Below, piece by piece: positions 1 to 7,537 of a stretch of 24,553 nucleotides of DNA. A program made the translations under genes and the position numbers. The notes beneath the pieces are model-generated. The model was not told the DNA's origin and ran no database searches. It was given only the letters and a program-made list of their open reading frames with translations. Numbering within the stretch: the first letter of the stretch is position 1; every line of letters begins with the position of its first letter. The stretch is from an uncultured Eubacterium sp. GTDB taxonomy: Bacteria; Bacillota; Clostridia; Lachnospirales; Lachnospiraceae. The stretch is taken from positions 1 through 24,553 of the forward strand of contig NZ_CALGRE010000003.1 of NCBI RefSeq assembly GCF_937958975.1. The letters run 5' to 3'.

Positions 1-55
1 TTAACGACCTACTCCCTTTCCAGGGGAGCCCCTTCAGCCACTTGGGTACTTCTCC
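1..55 (-). tRNA. tRNA-Ser (GGA anticodon), 3' part cut off by the window edge
   Basis: Read on the minus strand from 55, the sequence starts with the acceptor arm GGAGAAG, then a D-arm and a CTCCC/GGGAG anticodon stem. The stem encloses the loop CTGGAAA, giving anticodon GGA, which reads UCC and UCU. The variable arm has just begun when the window ends, so the long variable arm expected of a serine tRNA, the T-arm and the 3' acceptor strand are missing. It lies 32 bases downstream of the second serine tRNA and is probably co-transcribed with it. Confidence 0.9.
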
Positions 56-87
56 AAGCAGTTGACACTAAGTAGATTACTCTACAG

Positions 88-172
88 CGGAGAAGGTGGG
101 ATTCGAACCCACGGTGGTACTACCCACACCGGTTTTCAAGACCGGCACCATAAACCACTCGGACACCTCTCC
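88..172 (-). tRNA. tRNA-Ser (TGA anticodon)
   Basis: Complete 85-base class II tRNA on the minus strand. The acceptor strands GGAGAGG and CTTCTCC pair with one G-U wobble and are followed by discriminator G. The anticodon stem CCGGT/ACCGG encloses CTTGAAA, so the anticodon is UGA, reading UCN codons with preference for UCA. A long variable arm and the T-loop GTTCGAATC are visible. The bases after the discriminator are CTG, so CCA is not encoded and must be added after 3' trimming. A good promoter lies just upstream. Confidence 0.95.
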
Positions 173-202
173 GTGCCACACGCTCTCGTGACGTGCTCGA
201 TT

Positions 203-231
203 ATATTATCACTATTTTTTCCATGTGTCAA
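203..231 (-). promoter_or_regulatory. Sigma-A promoter for the serine tRNA pair
   Basis: On the minus strand TTGACA (226-231) is followed after exactly 17 bases by TAATAT (203-208). The first tRNA base is at 172, about 30 bases below the -10, a normal leader length for a tRNA transcript. The -35 is a perfect match to consensus. Confidence 0.75.
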
Positions 232-331
232 CACTATATTTAAACTTTTTTCAAAAATAATTTACTGTTTTTTCTGTAGCTCAGTATCTTATTTTGTCAT
301 AAAAACAATATATCTTTATTATTATGTAATA

Positions 332-1033
332 TTACACAATATTTAGTGTATCCTCAAGAAATATCTCTGCCACTCTTATATCGTCCGGTGTTGTTATTTT
401 TATATTTGTATAATCTCCATAAATAAACTTAACCTTTTTATCCGCATATTTTTCTACTACCATAGCATCATCCGTGATATTTCCGATTTCGTTATTCAAC
501 ATTTTATCGTATGCCGACTGAACAAGCTCTCTCTCAAACGATTGCGGTGTCTGTGTAATCCAAAGTCTATTTCTATCCGGTGTTGTTTCTATAAACATTT
601 CCTCCGATACCATCTTAATTGTATCCTTTACTGGCACTCCAACCACACACGCACCACTTTCTTTTGTTTGTGCAATACATTTTTGTATTATATTTTGATT
701 TATTAGCGGTCTTGCACCATCATGAATCAATACAATATCTCCGTTAACTTTTGATAAACCATTATATACAGAATGATATCTCTCATTTCCTCCCGATATA
801 ATATCCGTTACCTTATTAAAATTATATTTCTCTACGATTTCTTTTCTACAATATTCTATATCTTCCTCAGCTGTTACTAAAACAATCTGCTCCACATTGC
901 TTTTTTCAAATTCAAAAAGGGAATACCATAAAACCGGTTTTCCCTTCAATAACATAAATTGTTTCTTTATTTTACTGTTCATTCGGCTTCCGCTTCCGGC
1001 CGCCAACACAATTGCAGAAGCTTTATCTCCCAT
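332..1033 (-). CDS. ispD: 2-C-methyl-D-erythritol 4-phosphate cytidylyltransferase (IspD)
   Basis: Cytosolic enzyme that joins CTP to methylerythritol 4-phosphate, the third step of the MEP route to isoprenoid precursors. The 233-residue protein has the usual family length (E. coli about 236). The nucleotide-binding signature LAAGSGSRM sits at residues 10-18, with the conserved HDGARP and TPQSF motifs further on. I chose the ATG at 1033 because a longer in-frame start at 1126 would run 46 bases into tsaD, and because LAAG then falls at the expected distance from the N terminus; a purine-rich GAAGGGAG precedes it. It is the last gene of the tsaE-to-ispD series, 47 bases after tsaD. No clear terminator was seen between its stop and the tRNA promoter. 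Confidence 0.93.
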   Translation of the reverse strand: MGDKASAIVLAAGSGSRMNSKIKKQFMLLKGKPVLWYSLFEFEKSNVEQIVLVTAEEDIEYCRKEIVEKYNFNKVTDIISGGNERYHSVYNGLSKVNGDIVLIHDGARPLINQNIIQKCIAQTKESGACVVGVPVKDTIKMVSEEMFIETTPDRNRLWITQTPQSFERELVQSAYDKMLNNEIGNITDDAMVVEKYADKKVKFIYGDYTNIKITTPDDIRVAEIFLEDTLNIV

Positions 1034-1080
1034 CTCTCTACTCCCTTCCGCTATTTTTATCCTTTTTGGTTGGTATGTAT

Positions 1081-2121
1081 TTAACGCTCTCCTAATTTTA
1101 AATTTGGAATTGCATTTAAATCCCATCCATGTCTTACCCCATTCATATACTCATAATATGCAGCCGAGCCTATCATTACCGCATTATCTGTACACAAAAT
1201 CGGAGAAGGTCTATAAAATTCTATCTCTCTTTTTTTACATTCACTTTCAAAAGCTTTTCTAATTGCAGTATTAGATGCTACCCCTCCTGCAATCGCCAGC
1301 TTTTTCATTCCTGTTTCTTCTATAGCATGCATCGCCCTTGTCAATAAAGACTCTACCACAGACTGTTGAAAAGAGGCTGCGATGTCTGCCTGATTTACTT
1401 CTTCGCCTCTCATCTTTGCCCCATTAATTTGATTTAGAACAGCAGATTTTAATCCGCTAAAGCTAAAGTCATAGACACTGTCTGTTATTTTTGCTCTGGG
1501 AAATTCAAACGCGTGTGGATTCCCTTCTCTTGCCACCTTATCAATTTTAGGTCCTCCTGGATATCCTAATCCAATAGCTCTTGCCACTTTATCGAAGGCT
1601 TCTCCCGCCGCGTCATCTCTTGTCTTTCCCAATATTTTGTATTTACCATATTCCTCGACAACAACCAAATGCGTATGTCCTCCCGACACAACGAGACAGA
1701 CAAAAGGTGGTTCTAACTCTTTATTTTGTACATAATTTGCACAAATATGCCCTTCAATATGATGAACCCCAACCAATGGGATTTTTTTTGCATAACAAAT
1801 AGCCTTAGCCTCAGCCACCCCTACAAGAAGTGCTCCCACAAGACCAGGTCCATAAGTAACTCCCACTGCGTCAATATCATCCAATGTGCAGTTTGCCTCA
1901 TTTAATGCTTTTTCAATTACAAAATTAATGTTCTCTATATGCTTTCTCGAAGCAATTTCAGGAACAACTCCACCATAAAGCGTATGGAGGTCTATTTGAG
2001 AAGATATTACATTGGATAATACCTCTCTTCCATTTTCCACTACTGCCGCCGCTGTCTCATCACATGAACTTTCTATCGCAAGTATTTTTATATCTTTCAC
2101 CACGCTACCTCTATCACTCAT
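1081..2121 (-). CDS. tsaD: tRNA N6-adenosine threonylcarbamoyltransferase (TsaD/Kae1/YgjD)
   Basis: Transfers the threonylcarbamoyl group from its adenylate to A37 of tRNAs that read ANN codons, working with TsaB and TsaE. About 346 residues, an ASKHA fold. The N-terminal ILAIESSCDET motif, the GGVVPEIASRKH segment and the metal-binding HIEGH (about residues 121-125) are all present, as is the glycine-rich VVSGGHTHL block. The start is uncertain. The ATG at 2121 overlaps the rnz end by 8 bases but has no good ribosome site. A GTG at 2103 or 2100 follows an AGAGG and would give about 339 residues, closer to the family norm. The upstream gene is rnz, so two tRNA-maturation enzymes are translationally coupled or nearly so. 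The partner genes tsaB and tsaE lie in the same operon. Confidence 0.95.
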   Translation of the reverse strand: MSDRGSVVKDIKILAIESSCDETAAAVVENGREVLSNVISSQIDLHTLYGGVVPEIASRKHIENINFVIEKALNEANCTLDDIDAVGVTYGPGLVGALLVGVAEAKAICYAKKIPLVGVHHIEGHICANYVQNKELEPPFVCLVVSGGHTHLVVVEEYGKYKILGKTRDDAAGEAFDKVARAIGLGYPGGPKIDKVAREGNPHAFEFPRAKITDSVYDFSFSGLKSAVLNQINGAKMRGEEVNQADIAASFQQSVVESLLTRAMHAIEETGMKKLAIAGGVASNTAIRKAFESECKKREIEFYRPSPILCTDNAVMIGSAAYYEYMNGVRHGWDLNAIPNLKLGER

Positions 2122-3022
2122 CAAATACTAAATCTACGGACATTCCATCCTTACCGGCTTTCGCATTTGGGAATATTTCTGTTACCGTATCCAAATACAA
2201 TGCCGGTTTTATCAGAGATGGGCTATAATGTGTCAGCCACATTTCTTTTGGATTTGCCTCCTTTGCTATCATAGCCGCCTCTCTAAATGTCATATGTTTA
2301 TATTCTCTAGCCTTTACATCTTTATCCGGCTCTCCATACATTCCCTCACATATAAACAAATCCGCATTTTTTGCTGCTTCTACAATAGAATCTACAGGTC
2401 TTGTATCTGTAGAATAAGTAACTTTCAATCCTTTTCGTGGTGCTCCCATAACCATATCCGGAGTATATTTCACCCCTTCTACCACAACTTCTTCTCCCTT
2501 TTGAAGAATGCTCCAATTCTGTATTGGAATATTTAATTCTTTCGCTTTTTCGACATTAAACTTTCCAATTCTATCTATCTCTATAGAATATCCATAGCAT
2601 GTCACATTATGTTTGACTTTAAACGCATTGATTCGATATTCCTCAAACTGTATTGTCTGATAATTTTCTGTCAATTCTATAAACTCTATATCGAAAGGCA
2701 ATTCCGGCGCAATCGTCCTCAACGAATTTACAACTCTTGTCAGACCCTTTGGGCCAATCATTGTCAGGGGCTTTGTTCTCTCAGCATTTCCCAAAGTCAA
2801 AAGTAATCCAGGCAGCCCACTGATATGGTCTGCATGATAATGTGTAAAACATATAACATCTATCGGCTTAAAGCTCCATCCCTTCTGCTTAATTGCCACC
2901 TGTGTTCCCTCACCGCAGTCTATCAAAATATTGCTTCCATTATATCTACACATTAATGACGTTAAAAAACGCCTCGGCAAAGGCATCATGCCACCTGTAC
3001 CCAACAAGCATATGTCAAACAT
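2114..3022 (-). CDS. rnz: Ribonuclease Z (tRNA 3'-processing endonuclease)
   Basis: Metallo-beta-lactamase-fold endonuclease that cuts pre-tRNA after the discriminator base. It is needed for tRNAs whose CCA is not encoded, as in the serine tRNAs at the left end of this window. The 302-residue protein has the expected length for the short bacterial form. The zinc signature HYHADH is at residues 61-66, followed by ISGLPGLLLT. Further motifs are the GEGTQ segment near residue 37, the STDTRP segment and the late THYSP histidine. It overlaps the next gene tsaD at its stop codon and lies 18 bases after a small zinc-ribbon-like gene. Confidence 0.95.
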   Translation of the reverse strand: MFDICLLGTGGMMPLPRRFLTSLMCRYNGSNILIDCGEGTQVAIKQKGWSFKPIDVICFTHYHADHISGLPGLLLTLGNAERTKPLTMIGPKGLTRVVNSLRTIAPELPFDIEFIELTENYQTIQFEEYRINAFKVKHNVTCYGYSIEIDRIGKFNVEKAKELNIPIQNWSILQKGEEVVVEGVKYTPDMVMGAPRKGLKVTYSTDTRPVDSIVEAAKNADLFICEGMYGEPDKDVKAREYKHMTFREAAMIAKEANPKEMWLTHYSPSLIKPALYLDTVTEIFPNAKAGKDGMSVDLVFDE

Positions 3023-3040
3023 TTATTCCACCTTTTCTTT

Positions 3041-3280
3041 CTAAATCAATTCATTATATTCTGTTTCCTTAATAGGATATTTAAAATTTCGTATCATTTC
3101 ATCATAACATTTCTCACATAAATCAAAAGCATGTCTCACTCCATCTTTATTTGAAAAATAATTCCATTTGTAATCTACAGATAATACTCCTTCCTGAATT
3201 ATCTGATTTTGTACTTCAATTTTTCTACCACATCTATTGCAGTATAACTGTTCTAATTTTTCTTCCCTATATACTCTCAT
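3041..3280 (-). CDS. Small four-cysteine protein, uncharacterised
   Basis: A 79-residue protein that I do not recognise as a named family. It has two CxxC pairs, CNRC near residue 14 and CEKC near residue 55, separated by about 38 residues. This spacing suits a zinc-ribbon or treble-clef knuckle. A conserved-looking motif DYKWNYFSNKDGVRHAFDLC joins them. There is no signal peptide or membrane segment, so it is probably cytosolic. A strong ribosome site (AGGAGG, 5 bases before ATG) supports translation. It sits between rimI and rnz in the tRNA-modification operon, which hints at a role in RNA or ribosome biology, but that is inference. A 177-base gap separates it from rimI, so it may head its own transcript with rnz, tsaD and ispD. 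Confidence 0.8.
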   Translation of the reverse strand: MRVYREEKLEQLYCNRCGRKIEVQNQIIQEGVLSVDYKWNYFSNKDGVRHAFDLCEKCYDEMIRNFKYPIKETEYNELI

Positions 3281-3440
3281 ATCTTCCTCCTATGACTCAT
3301 CTCAAAAATCGGTTTCAATTTGGTAAACAACAGAATATATCCCCCTCGCAGCATTCAATAAAAATCAATAAACTTTTATTCAATGTCGAAAAGAATAAAA
3401 TCTCTAAAACAATTTTATTATTTTATTACCAAAAATCATA

Positions 3441-3476
3441 GTGGAAAGTTATTCCGCTTATAGTTTATGTTTCCAC
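3441..3476 (-). other. Inverted repeat across the rimI stop codon
   Basis: GTGGAAA (3441-3447) and TTTCCAC (3470-3476) can pair across the rimI stop at 3458-3460. The minus-strand sequence after the stem has a short ATTTTTGG run. This may be a weak terminator or an mRNA 3'-end stabiliser. The rest of the gap to 3281 is AT-rich with no convincing promoter; it holds one TGTCGAA (3384-3390), the core of a Spo0A box, which could be chance. Confidence 0.3.
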
Positions 3477-3898
3477 ATAATAATAGCATTTTCTAAAGGT
3501 TTCTCATAAAAATTCTTCCTGATACCTGCCTCTTCAAATCCCATTTTTTCATATAAGCAAATCGCAGCTGCATTCGTCTCACGCACTTCTAATATCACAT
3601 CTGTTACCCCTATTTGTTTTGCCCTTTCCAATATTTCACGAATTAAATTCTGTCCAATTTTTTTTCTTCGATAATTAGGATTTACGGCAACATTGGTTAT
3701 GTTTCCTTCTTGAAAAGATATATACATACCGATATACCCTAACACTTCTTCTTTCTCTTTTGCCACAATATATAATGTATTTGTATTTTTCAGCGATTCT
3801 TCAAATGCTTTTTCAGACCATGGGAGAGAAAATATCTGACTTTCTATCTCTGAGACCTGTGCCAAATCTTCTTGAGCCATCTCCTTAATTTCCATCAT
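3458..3898 (-). CDS. rimI: RimI-type GNAT N-acetyltransferase (ribosomal protein bS18 alanine acetyltransferase)
   Basis: A 146-residue GNAT-fold enzyme that should move an acetyl group from acetyl-CoA to a protein N terminus, classically Ala1 of ribosomal protein S18. The acetyl-CoA motif A is seen as VAVNPNYRRKKIGQNLI, with the preceding ITNVAV strand and the later NAAAICLYEKMGFEEAGIRKNFY motif typical of RimI. The gene overlaps the end of tsaB by 14 bases, which suggests translational coupling. tsaB-rimI adjacency is common in Firmicutes. Two adjacent ATG codons (3898 and 3895) could each be the start. The substrate is inferred from the family and was not tested. Confidence 0.88.
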   Translation of the reverse strand: MMEIKEMAQEDLAQVSEIESQIFSLPWSEKAFEESLKNTNTLYIVAKEKEEVLGYIGMYISFQEGNITNVAVNPNYRRKKIGQNLIREILERAKQIGVTDVILEVRETNAAAICLYEKMGFEEAGIRKNFYEKPLENAIIMWKHKL

Positions 3899-4604
3899 TT
3901 TTTTCTTCCGTTTTTGCTTTTAATTCCCGTTCAGCCTGCGACAACCTCAGATATTCCGGTCTATGCTCTTTGGCTGATTCTACTTTGCCATTTTTGTAAT
4001 ATATCTCTGCCAGAGCCGCAAGACTTGAAGCCTTGTGCCGGTTCATGGATATCGGTGCATAATAATGTTCTGTCGCCATAGTCGTGTCAATAATTTCTCT
4101 GTCAACAGTTATAGCATCTCCCAAAAACATTACCGGTCTTCCAATCTTATCCAGCTCATAAATCAAATCCTGAATCATCATAATACACTGAGACTTTATA
4201 ATTTCCATATCCGTACCATGAAAGCGATATATTCCTGTGTATACCTGTTGTCTTCTTGCATCCATTATTGGACACACAATATACTGGGACGAAAAAAGAT
4301 TATATGCCAACGCATCTATTGTCGGTACATTAATAATAGGTTTTCCAAGTGCCAGACCAATCCCTTTTGCTGTAGCACTCCCTATTCTAAGACCGGTATA
4401 AGAGCCGGGGCCTCCCGTGACAGCTATCGCATCAACGCTTTCTATATCCAATTCTATCATCTTACTGATTTCATCAATCATTGGTAGTAATGTCTGGGAA
4501 TGTGTTTTTTTATGATTTATCGTATATTCGGCATTTAGGACACCATCTGTTGTTACTGCCACAGTAGCTACCATAGATGAACTGTCAATCGCTAATATTC
4601 TCAT
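3885..4604 (-). CDS. tsaB: tRNA threonylcarbamoyladenosine biosynthesis protein TsaB (YeaZ)
   Basis: ASKHA-fold scaffold that dimerises with TsaD and is required for t6A formation on tRNA. The 239-residue protein starts with the nucleotide-binding strand ILAIDSSS and carries the family motif TGGPGSYTGLRIG, followed by ATAKGIGLALGKP. It has the usual bacterial length (about 230). The start ATG at 4604 follows AGGAGAG, in the 9-base gap after the tsaE stop. It lies between tsaE and rimI and overlaps rimI by 14 bases. Confidence 0.93.
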   Translation of the reverse strand: MRILAIDSSSMVATVAVTTDGVLNAEYTINHKKTHSQTLLPMIDEISKMIELDIESVDAIAVTGGPGSYTGLRIGSATAKGIGLALGKPIINVPTIDALAYNLFSSQYIVCPIMDARRQQVYTGIYRFHGTDMEIIKSQCIMMIQDLIYELDKIGRPVMFLGDAITVDREIIDTTMATEHYYAPISMNRHKASSLAALAEIYYKNGKVESAKEHRPEYLRLSQAERELKAKTEEKNDGN

Positions 4605-4613
4605 TTCTCTCTC

Positions 4614-5036
4614 CTAATCGCTTATCGAAATCTTTCTATAATCAAGTCCCTGATTCAAATCTTTTTCTATTAAAATCCTTTTCGCACTATCCGGTATTAA
4701 TTCGTCTATTAACTGAGACCATTCAATCAGGCATACGCCCTCTCCAAAAAAATAATCTTCATAACCCAGCTCATACATTTCTTCGGGTTCACCGATTCGG
4801 TAAACATCTAAATGATACAATGGAATTCTTCCATCATCATATTCCTGAATAATTGTAAATGTAGGACTATTCACGACCTCATCTATTTCAAGGCCTTTAG
4901 CAAATCCTTGAGTAAATACTGTCTTTCCAACGCCCAAATCACCGTCAAGACATATGATATCTCCCGGCACTGCTGCCTGTCCGATTTTCTTTCCCAATTC
5001 AAAAGTCTCCTGCGGAGACATTGTCTCATAAATCAT
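4614..5036 (-). CDS. tsaE: tRNA threonylcarbamoyladenosine biosynthesis ATPase TsaE (YjeE)
   Basis: Small P-loop ATPase that binds the TsaB-TsaD complex and is needed for repeated cycles of t6A synthesis. The 140-residue protein carries the Walker A motif GDLGVGKT at residues 32-39, the SPTFTIIQEY switch-like segment, the YHLDVYR motif and a late IEWSQ segment; all are family hallmarks. A GGAGG four bases before the ATG supports the start. It is the first gene of the operon, with its own promoter at 5105-5133, and tsaB follows after 9 bases. Confidence 0.93.
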   Translation of the reverse strand: MIYETMSPQETFELGKKIGQAAVPGDIICLDGDLGVGKTVFTQGFAKGLEIDEVVNSPTFTIIQEYDDGRIPLYHLDVYRIGEPEEMYELGYEDYFFGEGVCLIEWSQLIDELIPDSAKRILIEKDLNQGLDYRKISISD

Positions 5037-5057
5037 TTGTCCTCCATTTTAACGAAA

Positions 5058-5122
5058 AAGAATATTGTCTATCATCATTCGAGCTTATTATAAACTCCTA
5101 TCTGATTATAAACAATATTCTT
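5058..5122. repeat. Perfect 11-bp inverted repeat around the tsaE promoter
   Basis: AAGAATATTGT (5058-5068) is the exact reverse complement of ACAATATTCTT (5112-5122), with 43 bases between. One arm lies in the spacer of the predicted tsaE promoter; the other lies about 20 bases above the start codon in the leader. It could be a pair of operator half-sites or chance AT-rich sequence. Confidence 0.5.
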
Positions 5123-5133
5123 ATAATTTTCAA
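5105..5133 (-). promoter_or_regulatory. Sigma-A promoter of the tsaE operon
   Basis: TTGAAA (5128-5133) and a perfect TATAAT (5105-5110) are separated by 17 bases on the minus strand. The predicted start point near 5098 leaves a leader of about 60 bases before tsaE. Confidence 0.75.
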
Positions 5134-5144
5134 ACCTTATTCTT

Positions 5145-5165
5145 TGCAATAATACTCATATTGCA
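5145..5165 (-). terminator. Weak hairpin after ribU
   Basis: TGCAATA (5145-5151) and TATTGCA (5159-5165) form a 7-bp, AT-rich stem with a 7-base loop, starting 9 bases after the ribU stop. On the minus strand it is not followed by a T run, so it is at best a weak terminator for the riboflavin operon. Confidence 0.3.
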
Positions 5166-5174
5166 CAATAACTA

Positions 5175-5786
5175 TTATTTTTTGTTCCCGATGCTTTTAA
5201 TAAATGTACTAATTCGTTTATATAAAATAAATGTTACCAGACTATCAATAAATCCTTTTAATATATTAAAAGGTGCAACACATATTAAAACCAATGTAAA
5301 TTTATTATTAATTAACGGATTAATACTTGTTCCGGCAGCAATGATATCATCTAACGGCATTCCAAATGCTTTTACAAAAAATGGTATCATTATAAAATAA
5401 TTTAATATTGCTCCTGCCGCTGCCATCGTTAATGTCCCTACACCCATTCCAATGAGCGCACCTTTTTTGGTTTTTAATTTACGGTAAATAATACTTGCCG
5501 GAAGAACCAGACAACAGCCAATACAAAAGTTTGCAAAATCACCCACATAAGCTGTTGTTGTTCCCTTAATTAATAATTTCAACAAAATTTTAATAGCTTC
5601 CATTACGACACCCGCTACAGGTCCCATAATAAATGACCCAATCAAAATAGGAATCTCACTTAAATCAATCTCATAAAATGAGGGCGCAATAAAAGGAATT
5701 GGAAATTCCAATATCATTAAAACTGCTGCAAGCGCAGAAAATACAGCCATTAATACCAAATTCTTTGTTGTAAATAAATTCTTCAT
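5175..5786 (-). CDS. ribU: Riboflavin ECF transporter substrate-binding subunit RibU
   Basis: Integral membrane S-component that binds riboflavin outside the cell and works with the shared EcfA/EcfA'/EcfT energy module, which is not in this window. The 203-residue protein is almost wholly hydrophobic, with about six predicted helices. Family features are the N-terminal LVLMAVFSALAAVLM helix, the FYEIDLSEIPILIGSF segment and the C-terminal APFNILKGFIDSLVT motif. It is the last gene of the riboflavin operon, 32 bases after ribH with AAGGAG before the ATG. It should therefore be controlled by the FMN riboswitch upstream of ribD, so that synthesis and uptake are switched together. Confidence 0.92.
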   Translation of the reverse strand: MKNLFTTKNLVLMAVFSALAAVLMILEFPIPFIAPSFYEIDLSEIPILIGSFIMGPVAGVVMEAIKILLKLLIKGTTTAYVGDFANFCIGCCLVLPASIIYRKLKTKKGALIGMGVGTLTMAAAGAILNYFIMIPFFVKAFGMPLDDIIAAGTSINPLINNKFTLVLICVAPFNILKGFIDSLVTFILYKRISTFIKSIGNKK

Positions 5787-5818
5787 TTGCTTTCTCCTTT
5801 ATATTTCATTTAATATTA

Positions 5819-6292
5819 TTACATTTGCTCCATTAAATTTACCATCTCAATAGCCGACAAAGCACAGTCATAACCTTTATTACCTGCCTTGCTGCCCGCA
5901 CGGGCAATTGCCTGTTCAATATTTTCTGTAGTTATCACGCCAAACAATACAGGTACCCCTGTATTAAGCCCAACCTGGGCTACTCCCTTTGAGACTTCAT
6001 TACATACATAATCATAATGGGTGGTATCACCACGAATTACTGCACCTACACAGATTACTGCATCATACTTTCCTGACCGGGCCATTTTTGATGCCACCAC
6101 AGGAATCTCAAATGCTCCCGGAACCCACGCTGCTGTAATATTATTTTCCTCCACACCGTGACGAACCAGCCCGTCTACCGCACCGCCAAGAAGTTTATTT
6201 ACAATAATCTCATTAAATCTGGCTGCCACAATTGCAACTTTCATCCCTTCTTTCGCAACCACTTTTCCTTCTAATAACTGAATATTTTTCAT
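5819..6292 (-). CDS. ribH: 6,7-dimethyl-8-ribityllumazine synthase
   Basis: Condenses the ribitylaminouracil intermediate with dihydroxybutanone phosphate to give the lumazine precursor of riboflavin. The 157-residue protein matches the family length. It shows the substrate-binding ARFNEIIVNKLLGGA segment, WVPGAFEIPVVASKMA, and the catalytic block GAVIRGDTTHYDYVCNEVSKG with its conserved histidine. AGGAGG lies 8 bases before the ATG, 24 bases after the ribBA stop. Fourth gene of the riboflavin operon. Confidence 0.96.
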   Translation of the reverse strand: MKNIQLLEGKVVAKEGMKVAIVAARFNEIIVNKLLGGAVDGLVRHGVEENNITAAWVPGAFEIPVVASKMARSGKYDAVICVGAVIRGDTTHYDYVCNEVSKGVAQVGLNTGVPVLFGVITTENIEQAIARAGSKAGNKGYDCALSAIEMVNLMEQM

Positions 6293-6316
6293 TTTACTTT
6301 CCTCCTTTATCTGTAT

Positions 6317-7528
6317 TTATAAATTTATTTTGTTAAAAATGTGTCCCATTTTTTCTTGTTTAGTCTTCATATATTGAAAATCAAACTGCTGCGGTGCAAT
6401 CTCAATAGGAACCCGCTCTTTTATCACCAGTCCAAATCCTTCTAATCCATATACTTTATCCGGATTATTGGTCAATAACCGCAAAGACTTAACACCTAAA
6501 TCTGATAGTATCTGCGCTCCGACCCAATATTCCCGCAAATCCGGAGCAAACCCTAACTTAATATTTGCCTCCACAGTATCTAAGCCCTTTTCCTGCAATT
6601 CATACGCCTTTAATTTATTAATCAGACCGATACCTCGGCCTTCCTGACGCATATATAAAATAATACCTCGGCCTTCCTCTTCTACCTGCTGCATTGCACT
6701 TTGCAGCTGCTCCCCGCAGTCACATCTTCTTGAGCCGAATGTATCACCGGTAAGACATTCCGAATGAACACGGCAGAGAACATCCTCTCCATTGCCTATA
6801 TCCCCTTTCACCAAAGCCACATGATGCTCTCCGGTAATTTCATTCACATAACCATATATTTGAAAATTTCCATAACGGGTAGGCATTTTTGCGCTTGCTT
6901 CCTGCACAACATGCTTTTCATGAATACGGCAATAATCCTGCAATTCTTTTATTGTAATAAATTTAAGATTGTATTCCTGTGCTAATTTCCATAGATTCGG
7001 TGTGCGCATCATAGTCCCATCGTCTTCCATAATCTCACAGCAAATTCCACATTCCTTAAGTCCCGCTAATCTCATCAAATCCACTGTTGCTTCTGTATGT
7101 CCATTTCGCACAAGAACACCGCCTTTTCTGGCAACTAACGGAAATACATGCCCCGGTCTTCTCAAATCCTGTGGATTTGTATTATCATCCACACATTTCA
7201 TTATTGTATAGGAACGCTCTTTTGCAGAAATCCCTGTTGTTGTATCCATATGGTCAATTGAAACTGTAAAAGCGGTACTATGATTGTCTGTATTTTCAGA
7301 TACCATCTGCGGAAGTCCCAGTTTACCTGCAATTTCAGAACTCATAGGTGTACAGATAAGTCCTTTTGCATGACATGCCATAAAATTAATATTCTCCTGC
7401 GTCGCAAATTCAGCCGCACAAATCATGTCTCCTTCATTCTCCCTATCCGGGTCATCCGTAACAAGAATAATCTTTCCTGCTCTTAAATCACTCAACGCAT
7501 CTTCAATTGTATTGTACTGATAACTCAT
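6317..7528 (-). CDS. ribBA: Bifunctional 3,4-dihydroxy-2-butanone 4-phosphate synthase / GTP cyclohydrolase II
   Basis: Supplies both riboflavin precursors: the N-terminal RibB half makes dihydroxybutanone phosphate from ribulose 5-phosphate, and the C-terminal RibA half opens GTP. The 403 residues match the usual fusion length. The RibB acidic signature DDPDRENEGD is at residues 25-34, with RPGHVFPL and HTEATVDL later. RibA shows the zinc triad in RVHSECLTGDTFGSRRCDCG, followed by MRQEGRGIGLINKLKAYELQ. Both halves look intact. The AGGAGG site overlaps the ribE stop region (9-base gap), so translation is probably coupled. Confidence 0.96.
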   Translation of the reverse strand: MSYQYNTIEDALSDLRAGKIILVTDDPDRENEGDMICAAEFATQENINFMACHAKGLICTPMSSEIAGKLGLPQMVSENTDNHSTAFTVSIDHMDTTTGISAKERSYTIMKCVDDNTNPQDLRRPGHVFPLVARKGGVLVRNGHTEATVDLMRLAGLKECGICCEIMEDDGTMMRTPNLWKLAQEYNLKFITIKELQDYCRIHEKHVVQEASAKMPTRYGNFQIYGYVNEITGEHHVALVKGDIGNGEDVLCRVHSECLTGDTFGSRRCDCGEQLQSAMQQVEEEGRGIILYMRQEGRGIGLINKLKAYELQEKGLDTVEANIKLGFAPDLREYWVGAQILSDLGVKSLRLLTNNPDKVYGLEGFGLVIKERVPIEIAPQQFDFQYMKTKQEKMGHIFNKINL

Positions 7529-7537
7529 AATTGCCTC

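Noticed and set aside
62..346. 94-residue rightward reading frame
   Set aside because: It runs across the serine tRNA (its GGIRTHGG segment is the translated T-arm) and then through AT-rich DNA. It has no ribosome site and no protein-like features.
1034..1126. Longer N terminus for IspD from 1126
   Set aside because: It would overlap tsaD by 46 bases and put 31 extra residues before the LAAG motif, unlike the family. ATG at 1033 fits better.
897..1262. Rightward frame of 121 residues over ispD and tsaD
   Set aside because: It lies antisense to two well-supported genes and has the low-complexity composition of a shadow frame. The same applies to the other rightward frames between 1 and 19.4 kb.
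3352..3392. Inverted repeat of TTCAATAAAA with TTTTATTCAA as a terminator
   Set aside because: The arms are not exact reverse complements, contain no G-C pairs of note and lack a T run.
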